62,978 bases of DNA from Carboxylicivirga caseinilyticus (GTDB taxonomy: Bacteria > Bacteroidota > Bacteroidia > Bacteroidales > Marinilabiliaceae). Location of the stretch: contig JAFMVE010000034.1 in NCBI GenBank assembly GCA_025499705.1, forward strand, positions 1 through 62,978, written 5' to 3'. Under the pieces are notes generated by a model. That model did not search any database, was not told where the DNA came from, and saw only the letters and a program-made list of their open reading frames with translations. A program made the position numbers and the translations under genes. Positions 45,572-55,159 of this stretch are shown here, piece after piece (position 1 is the first letter of the stretch; each line of letters starts with the position of its first letter).

Positions 45572-45766
45572 ATGGACGGAAGAGAAAGAAGAAACATTAA
45601 AGCTGGAACTAAAGTGGCAATTCTTGCACATCAGGATGTGCGTTCAGGTAACCTAACTCATGGAGTGGTTAAAGAAGTGATAGGTGATGAATCTTTTCAT
45701 CTAAAGGGGATAGAATGTAAGCTTAAGACCGGACAGGTTGGAAGAGTGAAGATGATAAAAATATAG
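45572..45766 (+). CDS. YwbE-family protein (DUF2196)
   Basis: The 64-residue protein fits the short YwbE family: an N-terminal RRNIKAGTKVAIL strand, RSGNLTHGVVKEVIG and the C-terminal KTGQVGRVKMI. The repeated V-x-V-x-strands suggest a small beta-barrel, perhaps nucleic-acid-binding. The function is not established. No clear promoter sits between it and the strong terminator at 45434, so expression may depend on read-through or on a weak start. It is followed by a strong terminator. Confidence 0.88.
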   Translation: MDGRERRNIKAGTKVAILAHQDVRSGNLTHGVVKEVIGDESFHLKGIECKLKTGQVGRVKMIKI

Positions 45767-45792
45767 TCTTTATTATGTTAATGAGTTATCAG

Positions 45793-45828
45793 AAAGCCGA
45801 AGCAACGAAAAATGCTTCGGCTTTTTTT
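45793..45828 (+). terminator. Terminator after the YwbE gene
   Basis: AAAGCCGAAGCA (45793-45804) pairs with TGCTTCGGCTTT (45813-45824) and is followed by T's. Confidence 0.9.
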
Positions 45829-45921
45829 AATGCATAATAATACTCAACTCCATCAAAATGGACAGATTTCAAGGCTTTGTAAAAAGATGATAACTAGTTT
45901 TGTGTAAGCTAAATCAATAAT

Positions 45922-47304
45922 ATGAAGAGTTTTGTAAAGATTTCTGTATTCGTTACCACAACTATGTTTTTGTTGGGCTTATCTTCTTGTTTGAACAATG
46001 ACCAGAACATTCAGATAAAATCAATAAAACCTGATGCTCCATTTGATATGCCTGCCATTACATATCCTGATTTTTCCAAAGCTGAACGTATTGAAATTAC
46101 AAAGTATGGAGCTGTTGCCGGTGATATAGAAAAAACATCCGAGGCAATTGAATTAGCCATTGAAGAAGCAAGCCTAAAAGGAGGAAGTGTTATTGTACCT
46201 GAGGGTGAGTGGCTGACCAGGTCAATACACCTTATGAGTAATGTCAATCTGCATCTTGAAAAAGGAGCTGTTTTATTATTCTCAGAAAAACCTGAAGATT
46301 ATTTGCCGGCTGTTCATACCAGTTGGGAAGGAATGGAATGTTATAATTATTCTCCATTGGTGTATGCCTATGAATGTAAAAATGTGGCCATAACAGGTGA
46401 AGGCGAGTTAAAGGCAAAATTGGATACCTGGAAAGTATGGTATAAAAGGCCAGCTGCTCATATGAATAGTTTAAAATGGTTGTATATGAAAGCCGCCGAA
46501 TATTCTCCTGTTGAAGAGCGTGTGATGGTGAATGATACTTCTAATCTGCGACCACATTTTATTCAGTTTAATCGCTGCGAAAATGTTTTGATGGAAGGCG
46601 TTAAGGTTACCAATAGTCCTTTCTGGACCATTCATCCTTATCTTTGTAAAAATGTAGTTATTCGCAACGTACAGGTATATGCACACGGTCATAATAACGA
46701 TGGGGTTGACCCGGAAATGACCCAGAATATGCTGGTTGAGAATTGTTATTTCGATCAGGGTGATGATGCTTTTGCCATAAAATCAGGTAGAAATCAGGAT
46801 GCATGGCGATTGGATACTCCTACCAAGAATCTGGTTATAAAAAATTGTCATATAAAAAACGGACATCAGCTTTTAGCTATTGGCAGCGAACTTTCTGGTG
46901 GTATTGAGAATGTGTTTTTGGATAGTTGTACGGTTGAAGATGGAGCTAATATGTTTCATCTGGTTTTTATTAAAACCAATGAACGTAGGGGTGGCTATGT
47001 AAAGAATATTCATGTTAGCAATGTTAAGGCAGATAAGATGCGCGAAGGTATTTTGGGTATCGAAACTGATGTTTTGTATCAGTGGCGAAATCTGGTACCA
47101 ACAATAGAAAGAAGATTAACGCCTGTTTCAGATGTTTACCTTAAGAACATTGAAGCTAATAATGTGAAGTTTATTTCACGTGTATTAGCTCAGGAAGAAA
47201 TGCCTGTTTCTAATGTTCAGTTAATAAGTGTGGTGGCAGATACTTTGCGATCTGATCAACAGCATATTCATGAAAATTTGATAGGATTCAAGGAAATAAA
47301 TTAG
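45922..47304 (+). CDS. GH28 polygalacturonase-like lipoprotein
   Basis: Glycoside hydrolase family 28 (right-handed parallel beta-helix), hydrolysing galacturonan or related pectic chains. The 460-residue protein has a lipoprotein signal (FLLGLSSC). The catalytic block is NNDGVDPEM with Asp260, GDDAFAIKSG with Asp281 and Asp282, and His315 in NGHQLLAIGSE. The canonical NTD is changed to NND and GHG to GHQ, as in exo-acting or rhamnogalacturonan-related members. Acidic residues are absent directly after the lipid Cys, so a periplasmic location is possible. There is no polysaccharide utilisation locus (SusC/D) beside it. A -7 box TAGTTTTG lies at 45895-45902. Confidence 0.88.
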   Translation: MKSFVKISVFVTTTMFLLGLSSCLNNDQNIQIKSIKPDAPFDMPAITYPDFSKAERIEITKYGAVAGDIEKTSEAIELAIEEASLKGGSVIVPEGEWLTRSIHLMSNVNLHLEKGAVLLFSEKPEDYLPAVHTSWEGMECYNYSPLVYAYECKNVAITGEGELKAKLDTWKVWYKRPAAHMNSLKWLYMKAAEYSPVEERVMVNDTSNLRPHFIQFNRCENVLMEGVKVTNSPFWTIHPYLCKNVVIRNVQVYAHGHNNDGVDPEMTQNMLVENCYFDQGDDAFAIKSGRNQDAWRLDTPTKNLVIKNCHIKNGHQLLAIGSELSGGIENVFLDSCTVEDGANMFHLVFIKTNERRGGYVKNIHVSNVKADKMREGILGIETDVLYQWRNLVPTIERRLTPVSDVYLKNIEANNVKFISRVLAQEEMPVSNVQLISVVADTLRSDQQHIHENLIGFKEIN

Positions 47305-47326
47305 ATAATGATAGTTAGGTTTAGAG

Positions 47327-47358
47327 AGCTGCTCCTCTTTAGAAGGAGTGGCTTTTTA
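47327..47358 (+). terminator. Terminator after the GH28 gene
   Basis: AGCTGCTCCT (47327-47336) pairs with AGGAGTGGCT (47344-47353), with two G-T pairs, followed by T's. Confidence 0.7.
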
Positions 47359-47380
47359 ATTGTAATCAGTACCTCAATTC

Positions 47381-49171
47381 TTAAACAACTTCTTTTATTT
47401 TAAACTGATTAACAATGGTAAGTAGATTATGGGCTTGATCATTAAGTTCATCCACACTTGTAGTGAGTCGCTCTGAGGCTGCTGCATTTTCCTGAGTAAT
47501 CATGTTTATCTGTTGAAGGGCTGAGCTGATCTGGTTTACTCCATTTGATTGTTCCAGACTGGCACTTGCTATATCATCAATTAATTCGGAATTAGAATTT
47601 AATACCGGTACTAGTTTTAAGAGACTTTCGCTGGTGTTTTCAGAGATGCTCAGACTATTATGAGCCAATGCAATGATTTCGTCGGAGGCTAATTTGCTTC
47701 GTTCTGCCAGTTTTCGGACCTCCTGAGCAACCACAGCAAATCCTCGTCCGTGTTCACCGGCACGTGATGCTTCTACAGCAGCATTTAGTGCAAGTATATT
47801 GGTTTGATTGGCAATTTCGGTAATCATCTTTACTTTCTCACTAATGTTTTTGGAGGTTGTAAATGAATTGCCGGCTCTCTCGTTTACCTGGATTAGTTCC
47901 TTTTGTGTTTGTTTTGACGCAAGGTTGGTTTGTTGTGCATTTCTCGAATTTTGGCTGATGTTGGCACTGATTTCTTCCATTGTTGTAGCAATTTCTTCGA
48001 ATGAACCAGCTTGTTCCTGTGCTCCCTGTGATATTTTCTTCGAAGAATTATGAAGTAGTTTGATGGTATTATTGAGTTGAGAGGAAACAGCGGCAATTTG
48101 TTGTATCAAACCTTCTAGTTGGTTGGTCATAATAACAAAAGCATGTAAGACACCTTTCGCATTCTGTTTCAGATTGTCATCCATAACCAGGTTACCATCA
48201 GCCACCTGATGAGCTATCTCTGCTACAATATAAGGTTCGGCACCTAATAACTTTCTTACTCCTTTGAAAATGAATATACTAAAGAATATAACAATACCAG
48301 CTCCCAGAAGAATGAAAATCAGTGTCATAACATTTGTGTTATAGGTGCTTTGTTTGAGTGCATCCATTAACATTGCTTTCGACTCCTGAAGCATAGGCTC
48401 TACCCGATGAACATCATCTCGCAGGTTCCCCATTAAACCTGATTTCTCATCCAACCCGATTTCAATCTTCTTGTTAACCATTGTCAGAAAGGTCTGTTCG
48501 TACTTGTCCAACAAATCCAACATCTGGCTCTTTTCGATTGAAGTGTAATTTGATTTGTTTATTGCCTGACGGAATTCCATATTGTGAGCCAGAAATTTAT
48601 CTCGGTAATTGAGGTCTTCGCGAATCAAAAAATCCTTCTCGTGGCGACGACACAGAAGCATGTAAACCATCAGTTTATCATCGTTGTGTTTTTTCAGATT
48701 TTGTTCGATTTCGTGGATGGCCTGTCTCATTTGACCAACTAATCCAAAATCTTTAAAGCCCTGAATTAATAGCTCATCTTTAATCTTGATGAATGTATTG
48801 TAATATCGATTTAAAAATAGGGATATTGAATCAATCTTTTGAGTTTTGCTTTCTTCTTGCATGAATTTTGATTGCATAAGATCATTAATGATCTCTTTTG
48901 ATTTCTGATAATTATCGATGAATGTTGTCAGATATTTACTTTTTCCACTTTTATGAAAATCAGGATTTGTAGTTTCACGGGCAAGAAAGTCTTTTTCGTT
49001 TCTCCGAAGCTGAAGCATCAATGATTCCAGTTCGTATAGCTGATTTTCGGTAATATTATTCTGCTCAATTCGGTTTAAAGCCTGGTAAGTATAAATACCT
49101 ATGGCCAAAAAAGTAATAATAAGTAATACTGTTAATACAGTAAAACGTTGTCGCATTGTGCCTGATTGCAT
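47381..49171 (-). CDS. Methyl-accepting chemotaxis protein with HBM-like sensor
   Basis: Transmembrane chemoreceptor. The 596-residue protein has TM1 (about 10-29), a periplasmic helical sensor, TM2 (about 283-305), a HAMP-like linker and the signalling hairpin with [20 protein letters not shown] (near the highly conserved tip). The sensor has two similar halves, each starting with the same pattern ([11 protein letters not shown] near 53, and [11 protein letters not shown] near 175), as in the helical bimodular (HBM) sensors that bind organic acids. The ligand here is unknown. No other chemotaxis, flagellar or gliding gene is in the window. Confidence 0.92.
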   Translation of the reverse strand: MQSGTMRQRFTVLTVLLIITFLAIGIYTYQALNRIEQNNITENQLYELESLMLQLRRNEKDFLARETTNPDFHKSGKSKYLTTFIDNYQKSKEIINDLMQSKFMQEESKTQKIDSISLFLNRYYNTFIKIKDELLIQGFKDFGLVGQMRQAIHEIEQNLKKHNDDKLMVYMLLCRRHEKDFLIREDLNYRDKFLAHNMEFRQAINKSNYTSIEKSQMLDLLDKYEQTFLTMVNKKIEIGLDEKSGLMGNLRDDVHRVEPMLQESKAMLMDALKQSTYNTNVMTLIFILLGAGIVIFFSIFIFKGVRKLLGAEPYIVAEIAHQVADGNLVMDDNLKQNAKGVLHAFVIMTNQLEGLIQQIAAVSSQLNNTIKLLHNSSKKISQGAQEQAGSFEEIATTMEEISANISQNSRNAQQTNLASKQTQKELIQVNERAGNSFTTSKNISEKVKMITEIANQTNILALNAAVEASRAGEHGRGFAVVAQEVRKLAERSKLASDEIIALAHNSLSISENTSESLLKLVPVLNSNSELIDDIASASLEQSNGVNQISSALQQINMITQENAAASERLTTSVDELNDQAHNLLTIVNQFKIKEVV

Positions 49172-49300
49172 GTCCTGTATGTATTTAATTTTCCCATGGC
49201 TAAATTAAATGACAGACATATCACAGGGATTAACACATTGTTAATTCAATGCTAATTTAAATACAAAAGTAGAAAGTTATTAATGTGAGTGTGATCTAAT

Positions 49301-50191
49301 CTATTTCAACTCAAACTGAGTGGTGCCAATATGATAACCATCGGCAAATAAATCAGCTGTGTAATTACCTGGAAGAAGCTCTCCTTCATCGGCGTTGTAG
49401 AATATGCAAATATCCAGTTCTTCTCCTCCGTATTCGATTACTCTTCGGGCTGAGAAATTAATCTCCTCACCTTCGTATTTGAATTTGTCATCCAGCGAAC
49501 GTACCAATAAAGCCTCATCCGGACGCATAATTCTCATATAAACAGTTTTTTCTCCGATTGGTGCTGTGATGTTTTTCTGAATGGTGAAACAGACCCTGAT
49601 TTTTGAAACGTTACGGGCTTTTTTGGTTTCCCGGTCTTTACTGTTTAAGCCTTCCACTTCGTAATTATAAGTTTCGAGTTGGGAAGCTATTTCAACTTTC
49701 TCAGCAAGTTTCTCTTTTTGTTTTTCCAGCTCCTTAAAGGAATCCTGTATTTTGGTTACTTGTTTCCGGTATTGTATATTTTCTTCCGATAGTTCCTGAT
49801 TACGTTGATTTAAAGAGTCGATCTGAACCACAAAGCTTTTCATCACACTTCGCAGCGAGGTCAGTTCCTTTTTGTATTCACGTATTTTTGAAGCGTTGGT
49901 GGCTTTAATGGTTTTGATTTCTTCAATAAGATGCGAAATCTTTTCTCTTTCCTGTTCTAACAGCAGATTAAGGGTGTCGTTATTACTTTGAAGAGAGTCG
50001 TAATCCAAAGCCAGCGTTTGAAATTCTTCAGTAAGTAATAGCTTTTCCTCAGTCATCTCTTCAACAACAGCCTTGTATTCTTTTCGGTTGCTAAGGTACA
50101 TGAACAGAACCAAAGCAATTAGTGCTACAGCCACTGCTGAAATGATATATATGAGTTTATTATTTGACTTTTGGGGTGTCTTATTCTCCAT
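49301..50191 (-). CDS. Membrane-anchored coiled-coil protein of unknown function
   Basis: Not recognised. The 296-residue protein has a short cytoplasmic N-terminus, one membrane helix (IYIISAVAVALIALVLFMYL, about 14-33), a long coiled coil (about 40-180, Glu/Lys/Gln-rich, with heptad-like leucines) and a C-terminal beta-rich domain (VRVCF-like RVCFTIQKNITAPIGEKTV, MRIMRPDEALLVRS, LLPGNYTADLFADG). The layout suggests a periplasmic spacer holding a sensory or binding domain. Comparable proteins occur across Bacteroidota. It is a monocistronic gene between divergent neighbours, and its function is unassigned. Confidence 0.7.
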   Translation of the reverse strand: MENKTPQKSNNKLIYIISAVAVALIALVLFMYLSNRKEYKAVVEEMTEEKLLLTEEFQTLALDYDSLQSNNDTLNLLLEQEREKISHLIEEIKTIKATNASKIREYKKELTSLRSVMKSFVVQIDSLNQRNQELSEENIQYRKQVTKIQDSFKELEKQKEKLAEKVEIASQLETYNYEVEGLNSKDRETKKARNVSKIRVCFTIQKNITAPIGEKTVYMRIMRPDEALLVRSLDDKFKYEGEEINFSARRVIEYGGEELDICIFYNADEGELLPGNYTADLFADGYHIGTTQFELK

Positions 50192-50363
50192 AATAGTAGT
50201 AAGTGTTTTACTAAAGAACGCAAAGTTATCATTTTTTAGTTTGCTTACAATTGTAAAGTTCTATGGCTGGCAGGTTTTGGGTTTATTTTAGTATGTTTGA
50301 AATCGTTTATGCAGATGAAGGATCGAATTAATATTATTTATGAACTTCGATGAATTTTCTTCT

Positions 50364-50371
50364 TAAATTTG
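50364..50371 (+). promoter_or_regulatory. -7 box of the Ig-like lipoprotein gene
   Basis: TAAATTTG matches TAnnTTTG exactly and lies 22 bp before the TTG start of the gene, so transcripts start about 15 nt ahead of it. No ATG lies between, which supports the TTG start. Confidence 0.5.
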
Positions 50372-50393
50372 CGTGGATTAAAATAATAAGGTT

Positions 50394-52211
50394 TTGAAAA
50401 GCAGACTTCGACTAATAAGTTTCAGTATAGGATTAGGATTAATTGTTTGGGCATGTGCAAATATTGGAATGCCAACAGGTGGGATAAAAGACGAAATACC
50501 GCCTAAAGTGATCGCCTCAACACCAGAGAATCATGCATTGAATTACAATAAAAAAATGGTTGTAATTGAGTTTGATGAGTTAATTCAGTTAAAAGATATT
50601 CGTCAGAAGTTTGTTATTTCTCCACCAATGAATGAGCAGCCAACCATTGAGGCTCGTGGTAATAAGTTACAGGTTATTTTTAACGAAGATTTGCAGCCCA
50701 ATAGTACCTATTCGCTCGATTTTGCTGATGCTGTGGTCGATAACAATGAAGGGAATGTCCTTGAGAATTTTAGTTTTAGCTTCTCAACGGGTGAATATAT
50801 CGATTCGCTGAAAGTTTCAGGAAATGTTTATGATGCTGATGATTTATCCCCTGCGTCGGGGACATTGGTTTTTTTGCATGAAAACCTTGCCGATTCTGCT
50901 ATTCATAAACTGGTACCAATTCGAATGGCAAAAACAAATGCCCAGGGGCGATTTACCATATTAAATGTTCGTCCAGGAAAATACAGATTGTATGCACTCG
51001 AAGACTCCAATCGTGATTTGAAATTTGATCAGCCTGGTGAGCGAATGGCTTGGTCAGACATTATTGTAGAGCCATCATTCGAATATCGCGACTTTGTTGA
51101 TACGTTACATATTGATTCTCTCGAAACAGATTCATTGATATATCATAAAGAATTGGTTTATACTCCGGATAGTGCGAGCTTGTTTCTGTTTCAGCATGAT
51201 TATAAGCGTCAATATTTAATGAGCGAAGAACGTAAGGAAAAAGCTAAGATGACTTTCTATTTTAACCGTAGGCAGGAAGATGAGGTTGAAATTAAACTTA
51301 CTGGTCAGGATGATTTGAAAGATATATTCATTAAAGAAGGATCTTTAAATAACGATACAATTTCTTATTGGTTGAAGGATAGTACCTATTACAATCAGGA
51401 TTCACTTTCGATAACGTTGAGCTATACCATGCTTGATTCTATGGATATGGAATATATCCAGCAAGATACAATAGCCATGTATTTCTTTGAGGCCAAAAAA
51501 GAGGAGAAAAGGAGGAAGAAAAAAGATGATGAGCCGGAACCTATTCCAATGTTAAAACTGGTTGAGGTAAAAACTAAAGTTGATATTTATGGAAAATTTG
51601 GTTTTGGATTAACCGCACCTGCTATGACTTTCGATAAAAAGGCTGTGAAACTTTTTTATTACGAAGATACTATTCCAAAACCAATTGATTTTGAGTTAAT
51701 ACAGGATACACTTAATATTAAGCGTTATTCCATTTCTCAAAAATGGATTCCGGGTGGGAAATATGAAATGACTATTGACTCAGCTTCAATTGTAGATATT
51801 TATGGTTTACATAACGGACCTGAAAAGATCACTTTCAATGTGAAAAAGGATGAGGACTACGGTAAGATATTTATCCAAATCCTTAATCCACAGGATAATT
51901 GGCTTGTACAGGTGCTGGGTAAAGAAGAAAGAATTCTGCAGCAGTCGAAGATACCGACTTCAGGGAAAATAGGTTTCAGGTATCTGTCTCCGGGTAAATA
52001 TATGTTCAGGATTGTTGTTGATGAGAATGGTAATAATCAATGGGATGATGGAAATTATTACGAAAACAGGCAGCCTGAGAAATTAATCTATTATATGGGT
52101 AAGGTGGATGTCAGAGCCAATTGGGATACTGATTTGGAAACCTGGGACCCATCTGTATTTAGTGTTGATAAATTTTCGCAATCATTCCGAAAACCTAAGA
52201 AAAGAGAATAA
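50394..52211 (+). CDS. Ig-like domain lipoprotein (TTG start)
   Basis: Large secreted lipoprotein of 605 residues. The start is TTG at 50394, since no ATG is available between the -7 box and the lipoprotein signal (SIGLGLIVWAC). The Cys is followed by ANIGMPTGGIKDEIPPKVI, a start seen in many Bacteroidota lipoproteins. An N-terminal SbsA-type Ig-like domain (about 30-130: FDELIQLKDIRQKFVISPP, YSLDFADAVVDN) precedes a carboxypeptidase-regulatory-like beta domain (about 140-200: GRFTILNVRPGKYRLYAL) and further beta-rich parts. Binding role is inferred. No catalytic motif is visible. Confidence 0.85.
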   Translation: MKSRLRLISFSIGLGLIVWACANIGMPTGGIKDEIPPKVIASTPENHALNYNKKMVVIEFDELIQLKDIRQKFVISPPMNEQPTIEARGNKLQVIFNEDLQPNSTYSLDFADAVVDNNEGNVLENFSFSFSTGEYIDSLKVSGNVYDADDLSPASGTLVFLHENLADSAIHKLVPIRMAKTNAQGRFTILNVRPGKYRLYALEDSNRDLKFDQPGERMAWSDIIVEPSFEYRDFVDTLHIDSLETDSLIYHKELVYTPDSASLFLFQHDYKRQYLMSEERKEKAKMTFYFNRRQEDEVEIKLTGQDDLKDIFIKEGSLNNDTISYWLKDSTYYNQDSLSITLSYTMLDSMDMEYIQQDTIAMYFFEAKKEEKRRKKKDDEPEPIPMLKLVEVKTKVDIYGKFGFGLTAPAMTFDKKAVKLFYYEDTIPKPIDFELIQDTLNIKRYSISQKWIPGGKYEMTIDSASIVDIYGLHNGPEKITFNVKKDEDYGKIFIQILNPQDNWLVQVLGKEERILQQSKIPTSGKIGFRYLSPGKYMFRIVVDENGNNQWDDGNYYENRQPEKLIYYMGKVDVRANWDTDLETWDPSVFSVDKFSQSFRKPKKRE

Positions 52212-52215
52212 TACG

Positions 52216-52527
52216 ATGTCAGTAATGCTAAACTTTGCAATGTTTCCAACGGATAAAGGAGACAGTGTTAGTGAGTATGTGAGTAAGGTTATCAAACACA
52301 TTGATGCTAGTGGGGTTGAATATAAACTCAATCCAATGGGAACAACCATTGAAACAACCACAATGAAGGAAGCACTGGCAATTGTTCAGCAAAGTTATGA
52401 TATACTCAGCGAGTTTTCAGACCGTGTTTATTGCGCCATTACAATTGATGCCCGAAAGGGTAAAGATAACCGGATGAATGGCAAGATAAATTCAATTGAA
52501 ACGCGCATAGGGGAAGTGAAAAAGTAA
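52216..52527 (+). CDS. Thiamine-binding (MTH1187/YqgV-like) protein
   Basis: The 103-residue protein from the ATG at 52216 fits the MTH1187/YkoF-type small ferredoxin-like fold: LNFAMFPTDKGDSVSEYVS, then YKLNPMGTTIETTTMKEAL and RVYCAITIDARKGKDNRMNG. Members have been described as thiamine-binding; that is family knowledge. A longer frame starting at 52108 overlaps the previous gene by about 100 bp and is unlikely. No thiamine-synthesis or transport genes lie nearby, so the physiological ligand is uncertain. Confidence 0.8.
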   Translation: MSVMLNFAMFPTDKGDSVSEYVSKVIKHIDASGVEYKLNPMGTTIETTTMKEALAIVQQSYDILSEFSDRVYCAITIDARKGKDNRMNGKINSIETRIGEVKK

Positions 52528-52574
52528 TGGCTTGATTTTTGCGAATTGTAGCTCTGTATCCTAAAATACCGATA

Positions 52575-53393
52575 ATGCAAAAGTATTTTAAAAGTGTTGT
52601 TTTTATTTGGTTGTTATTGATAATAACAGTGGATACAAACGCCCAATGCAGTGATTATAACTTTAGTTTTCAGTCAGGTGAAGTAGTTAATTATCATGCC
52701 TATTATAATTGGGGATTGTTATGGCTTAATGCTGGTCAGGTTACTTTTACTGTTGATAAAAGTAAATATAATGGAGAGGACGCGTTTCATATAAAGTCGC
52801 ACGGTGCTACCTATAAATCGTACGATTTTTTATTTAAAGTGCGTGATACTTTCGAAGTCTACACCGATACAAAATATCTTGAACCATTTGAATATAGAAG
52901 GATAACGAATGAAGGAAGTTATCATGCCAGTTATAAATATGTATTCGATCATAAAAGTCGTCTGATATCTTCTGAAATACAAAAGGAAGAGGAGCCTGTG
53001 GAAGTCAAGACTTTTCCCTGGAAAAAGTGTTCCTTTGATTTACTCACCATGGTCTATAAGGCTCGTAATATCAATTTCTCTGATTATGATGTTGATGAAA
53101 AGATTCCCATAAGCATGGTAGTGGATGGCGAAATTCATGATATTTATATTCGTTATTTGGGTAAAGAAAGAATCAAAAACCGTGATGGACGTAAGTTTGA
53201 CTGCTTGAAATTTAAACCTTTATTGGTTGAAGGAACCATCTTTGAAAGTGGAGAAGATATGACGGTTTGGGTAACTGATGATCAGAACCGTGTTCCTATA
53301 ATTGTGGAAGCAAAAATATTGATCGGATCTGTAAAGGCTGTTTTTGTAGATGCTAAAGGATTACGCAGCCCAATGACCGCAGAAGTAGAGTAG
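52575..53393 (+). CDS. DUF3108 secreted protein
   Basis: The 272-residue protein (ATG at 52575) has a signal peptide ending VDTNAQ before Cys. The predicted cleavage after DTNA leaves Gln at +1. The rest is a lipocalin-like beta-rich body with DUF3108 blocks: GEVVNYHAYYNWGLLWLNAG, YKSYDFLFKVRDTFEVYTD, EGSYHASYKYVFDH, and the end NRVPIIVEAKILIGSVKAVF. Function is unknown, and an outer-membrane or periplasmic lipid-handling role is only speculation. A start at 52539 would put a charged extension ahead of the signal peptide and is rejected. Confidence 0.85.
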   Translation: MQKYFKSVVFIWLLLIITVDTNAQCSDYNFSFQSGEVVNYHAYYNWGLLWLNAGQVTFTVDKSKYNGEDAFHIKSHGATYKSYDFLFKVRDTFEVYTDTKYLEPFEYRRITNEGSYHASYKYVFDHKSRLISSEIQKEEEPVEVKTFPWKKCSFDLLTMVYKARNINFSDYDVDEKIPISMVVDGEIHDIYIRYLGKERIKNRDGRKFDCLKFKPLLVEGTIFESGEDMTVWVTDDQNRVPIIVEAKILIGSVKAVFVDAKGLRSPMTAEVE

Positions 53394-53394
53394 C

Positions 53395-54204
53395 TTACCA
53401 TCTGAACCTACGATACCAATCGGCAAGAGGTGATAACTGAACATCGGTAAGTATTGTGAAATGTTGTTTCAAATCATCCGGTGCATTATTTACGATATAA
53501 GACTTTGAAAAGTATTGTAACATATCCAAATCGTTATAATCATTCCCGATAACCACGATTTCAGATTCTTCAATTTGCAGCATTTGGGCAATGTGTAAAA
53601 TGCCATTTGCTTTCGAAACGTCTTTATGAAAACATTCCATCCAGATACTTTCACCATCAATAGGCGATGTGGCCCGGATCGTTTTTATACCATTAAATTT
53701 GGCTTTAATTTCTTCAAATAATCCAATCTCAGGGATGAATGAAAGCACTTGAGAATAATCTTCTTCCGGTAATTCTTTTTCTTCCGGTATGGCATGAGCC
53801 TTGTTAAAATCGATGTATCTCTCAAAATCGGGATGAGGATCGGAACTTATTGAGTGAAAGAAGATATGATTGTCAGGTATGGGATGATGAACGGTATATT
53901 CAATATCAAACTGGTTTAGGATGTTGGTTATTATGCGAGCGTCTTCGAAACCCAGGTTAATAGTTTTAAGAATTGTTTTATTCTTCCAGTCGTAGATGCC
54001 AGCTCCCGATGAAAACACAAGGTAATCAATTGGAAAATTTTCAGGGATAACGGATAATGCCGATTGAAAAGTACGACCAGTTGCTATTACCCTACAAACA
54101 TTCTGTTCGCCAAGTTCACCTAGCGTCTCAATGTCGTCAATGTTGAAACCATTATTTCGGGTGTGTATAGTTCCATCCAGATCGGTTGCCAGTAATTTGA
54201 TCAT
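53395..54204 (-). CDS. HAD-superfamily hydrolase (Cof/YbiV-type)
   Basis: Cytoplasmic sugar- or nucleotide-phosphate phosphatase with a C2-type cap. The 269-residue product begins MIKLLATDLDGTIHTRNNG, where Asp8 and Asp10 form motif I; RVIATGRTFQSALSV is motif II and VIGNDYNDLDML motif IV. The start at 54204 (ATG one base after the upstream stop) is preferred over an ATG six codons earlier. The substrate is unknown. It is the last gene in a minus-strand run behind a metA-like gene and a tetR-like gene. Confidence 0.9.
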   Translation of the reverse strand: MIKLLATDLDGTIHTRNNGFNIDDIETLGELGEQNVCRVIATGRTFQSALSVIPENFPIDYLVFSSGAGIYDWKNKTILKTINLGFEDARIITNILNQFDIEYTVHHPIPDNHIFFHSISSDPHPDFERYIDFNKAHAIPEEKELPEEDYSQVLSFIPEIGLFEEIKAKFNGIKTIRATSPIDGESIWMECFHKDVSKANGILHIAQMLQIEESEIVVIGNDYNDLDMLQYFSKSYIVNNAPDDLKQHFTILTDVQLSPLADWYRRFRW

Positions 54205-54205
54205 G

Positions 54206-55123
54206 TTATTGGATTTGATCAAGTTGATATGGGGTGGCCTGATATACGTAATAGTTCAACCAGTTAGAATAAAGCAAGCTGGCATGACTTCGCCATAAAA
54301 CCATTGGTTCTTTTGCTGGATCGTTATCAGGGAAATAATTTTCTGGGATGGCAATGTCCAAACCTTTGGCAACATCACGTTTGTATTCTTCATTAAGCGT
54401 ATGTGCATCATACTCCGAATGTCCAGTGACAAATATCTGGCGGCGATCTTTCGACATCACAATGTATACCCCTGCATCTTTGGATGATGATAATAAAATA
54501 AGATTATCATTGGCTTCAACCTCTGATAATTTTACTTCAGTGTATCGTGAATGCGGTGCATGAAAAATATCATTAAAACCTCTCATTAAAGGCTCTTGCA
54601 TTTCGTTTACGGTATGTTTAAATACACCAAACATTTTTTTGTCGAGTTGGTACTTCTTTATTCCATGATGAAAATATAAGCCTGCCTGTGCTCCCCAGCA
54701 GATATGAAATGTACTGGTGACATTATGTTTGCTCCATTCCATAATCTCTGTCAATTCCTCCCAGTAATTGACTTCTTCAAAGTCAAGGAGTTCAACAGGT
54801 GCCCCCGTGATTATCATTCCATCATATTTCTCCGATCGCACCTCATTAAATACTTTGTAAAAAGAGAATAGGTGTTCTCGTGGAGTGTTTTTTGAAACGT
54901 GACTGGAAGTCATTAAAAAGTCAACTTCTACCTGTAGCGGACTATTCGAAAGTGCTCGTAATAAATGCGTTTCGGTTGCAATTTTTAGCGGCATAAGATT
55001 TAATATCAGGATACGAAGTGGTCGGATATCCTGATGTAAAGCCTTTGATTCGCCTATAACAAAAACATTTTCATTTTCGAGCACTCCCCTGGCAGGCAGT
55101 GCGTCCGGTATTTTAATTGGCAT
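54206..55123 (-). CDS. metA: Homoserine O-acyltransferase, probably acetyl-CoA-specific (MetA)
   Basis: First committed step of methionine biosynthesis. The 305-residue protein has the MetA signatures: [46 protein letters not shown] with nucleophile Cys142, and VTGHSEYDA. Position 111 holds Glu (PVELL), which in characterised MetA proteins correlates with acetyl-CoA use, while Gly there (as in E. coli) correlates with succinyl-CoA. So acetyl transfer is predicted despite the usual succinyltransferase name. It lies 36 bp downstream of a TetR-like gene and abuts the HAD gene, so a common transcript is likely. Confidence 0.92.
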   Translation of the reverse strand: MPIKIPDALPARGVLENENVFVIGESKALHQDIRPLRILILNLMPLKIATETHLLRALSNSPLQVEVDFLMTSSHVSKNTPREHLFSFYKVFNEVRSEKYDGMIITGAPVELLDFEEVNYWEELTEIMEWSKHNVTSTFHICWGAQAGLYFHHGIKKYQLDKKMFGVFKHTVNEMQEPLMRGFNDIFHAPHSRYTEVKLSEVEANDNLILLSSSKDAGVYIVMSKDRRQIFVTGHSEYDAHTLNEEYKRDVAKGLDIAIPENYFPDNDPAKEPMVLWRSHASLLYSNWLNYYVYQATPYQLDQIQ

Positions 55124-55159
55124 GTGGTTAACGTGTAATTTTTATGGTAATGTTTTTGT

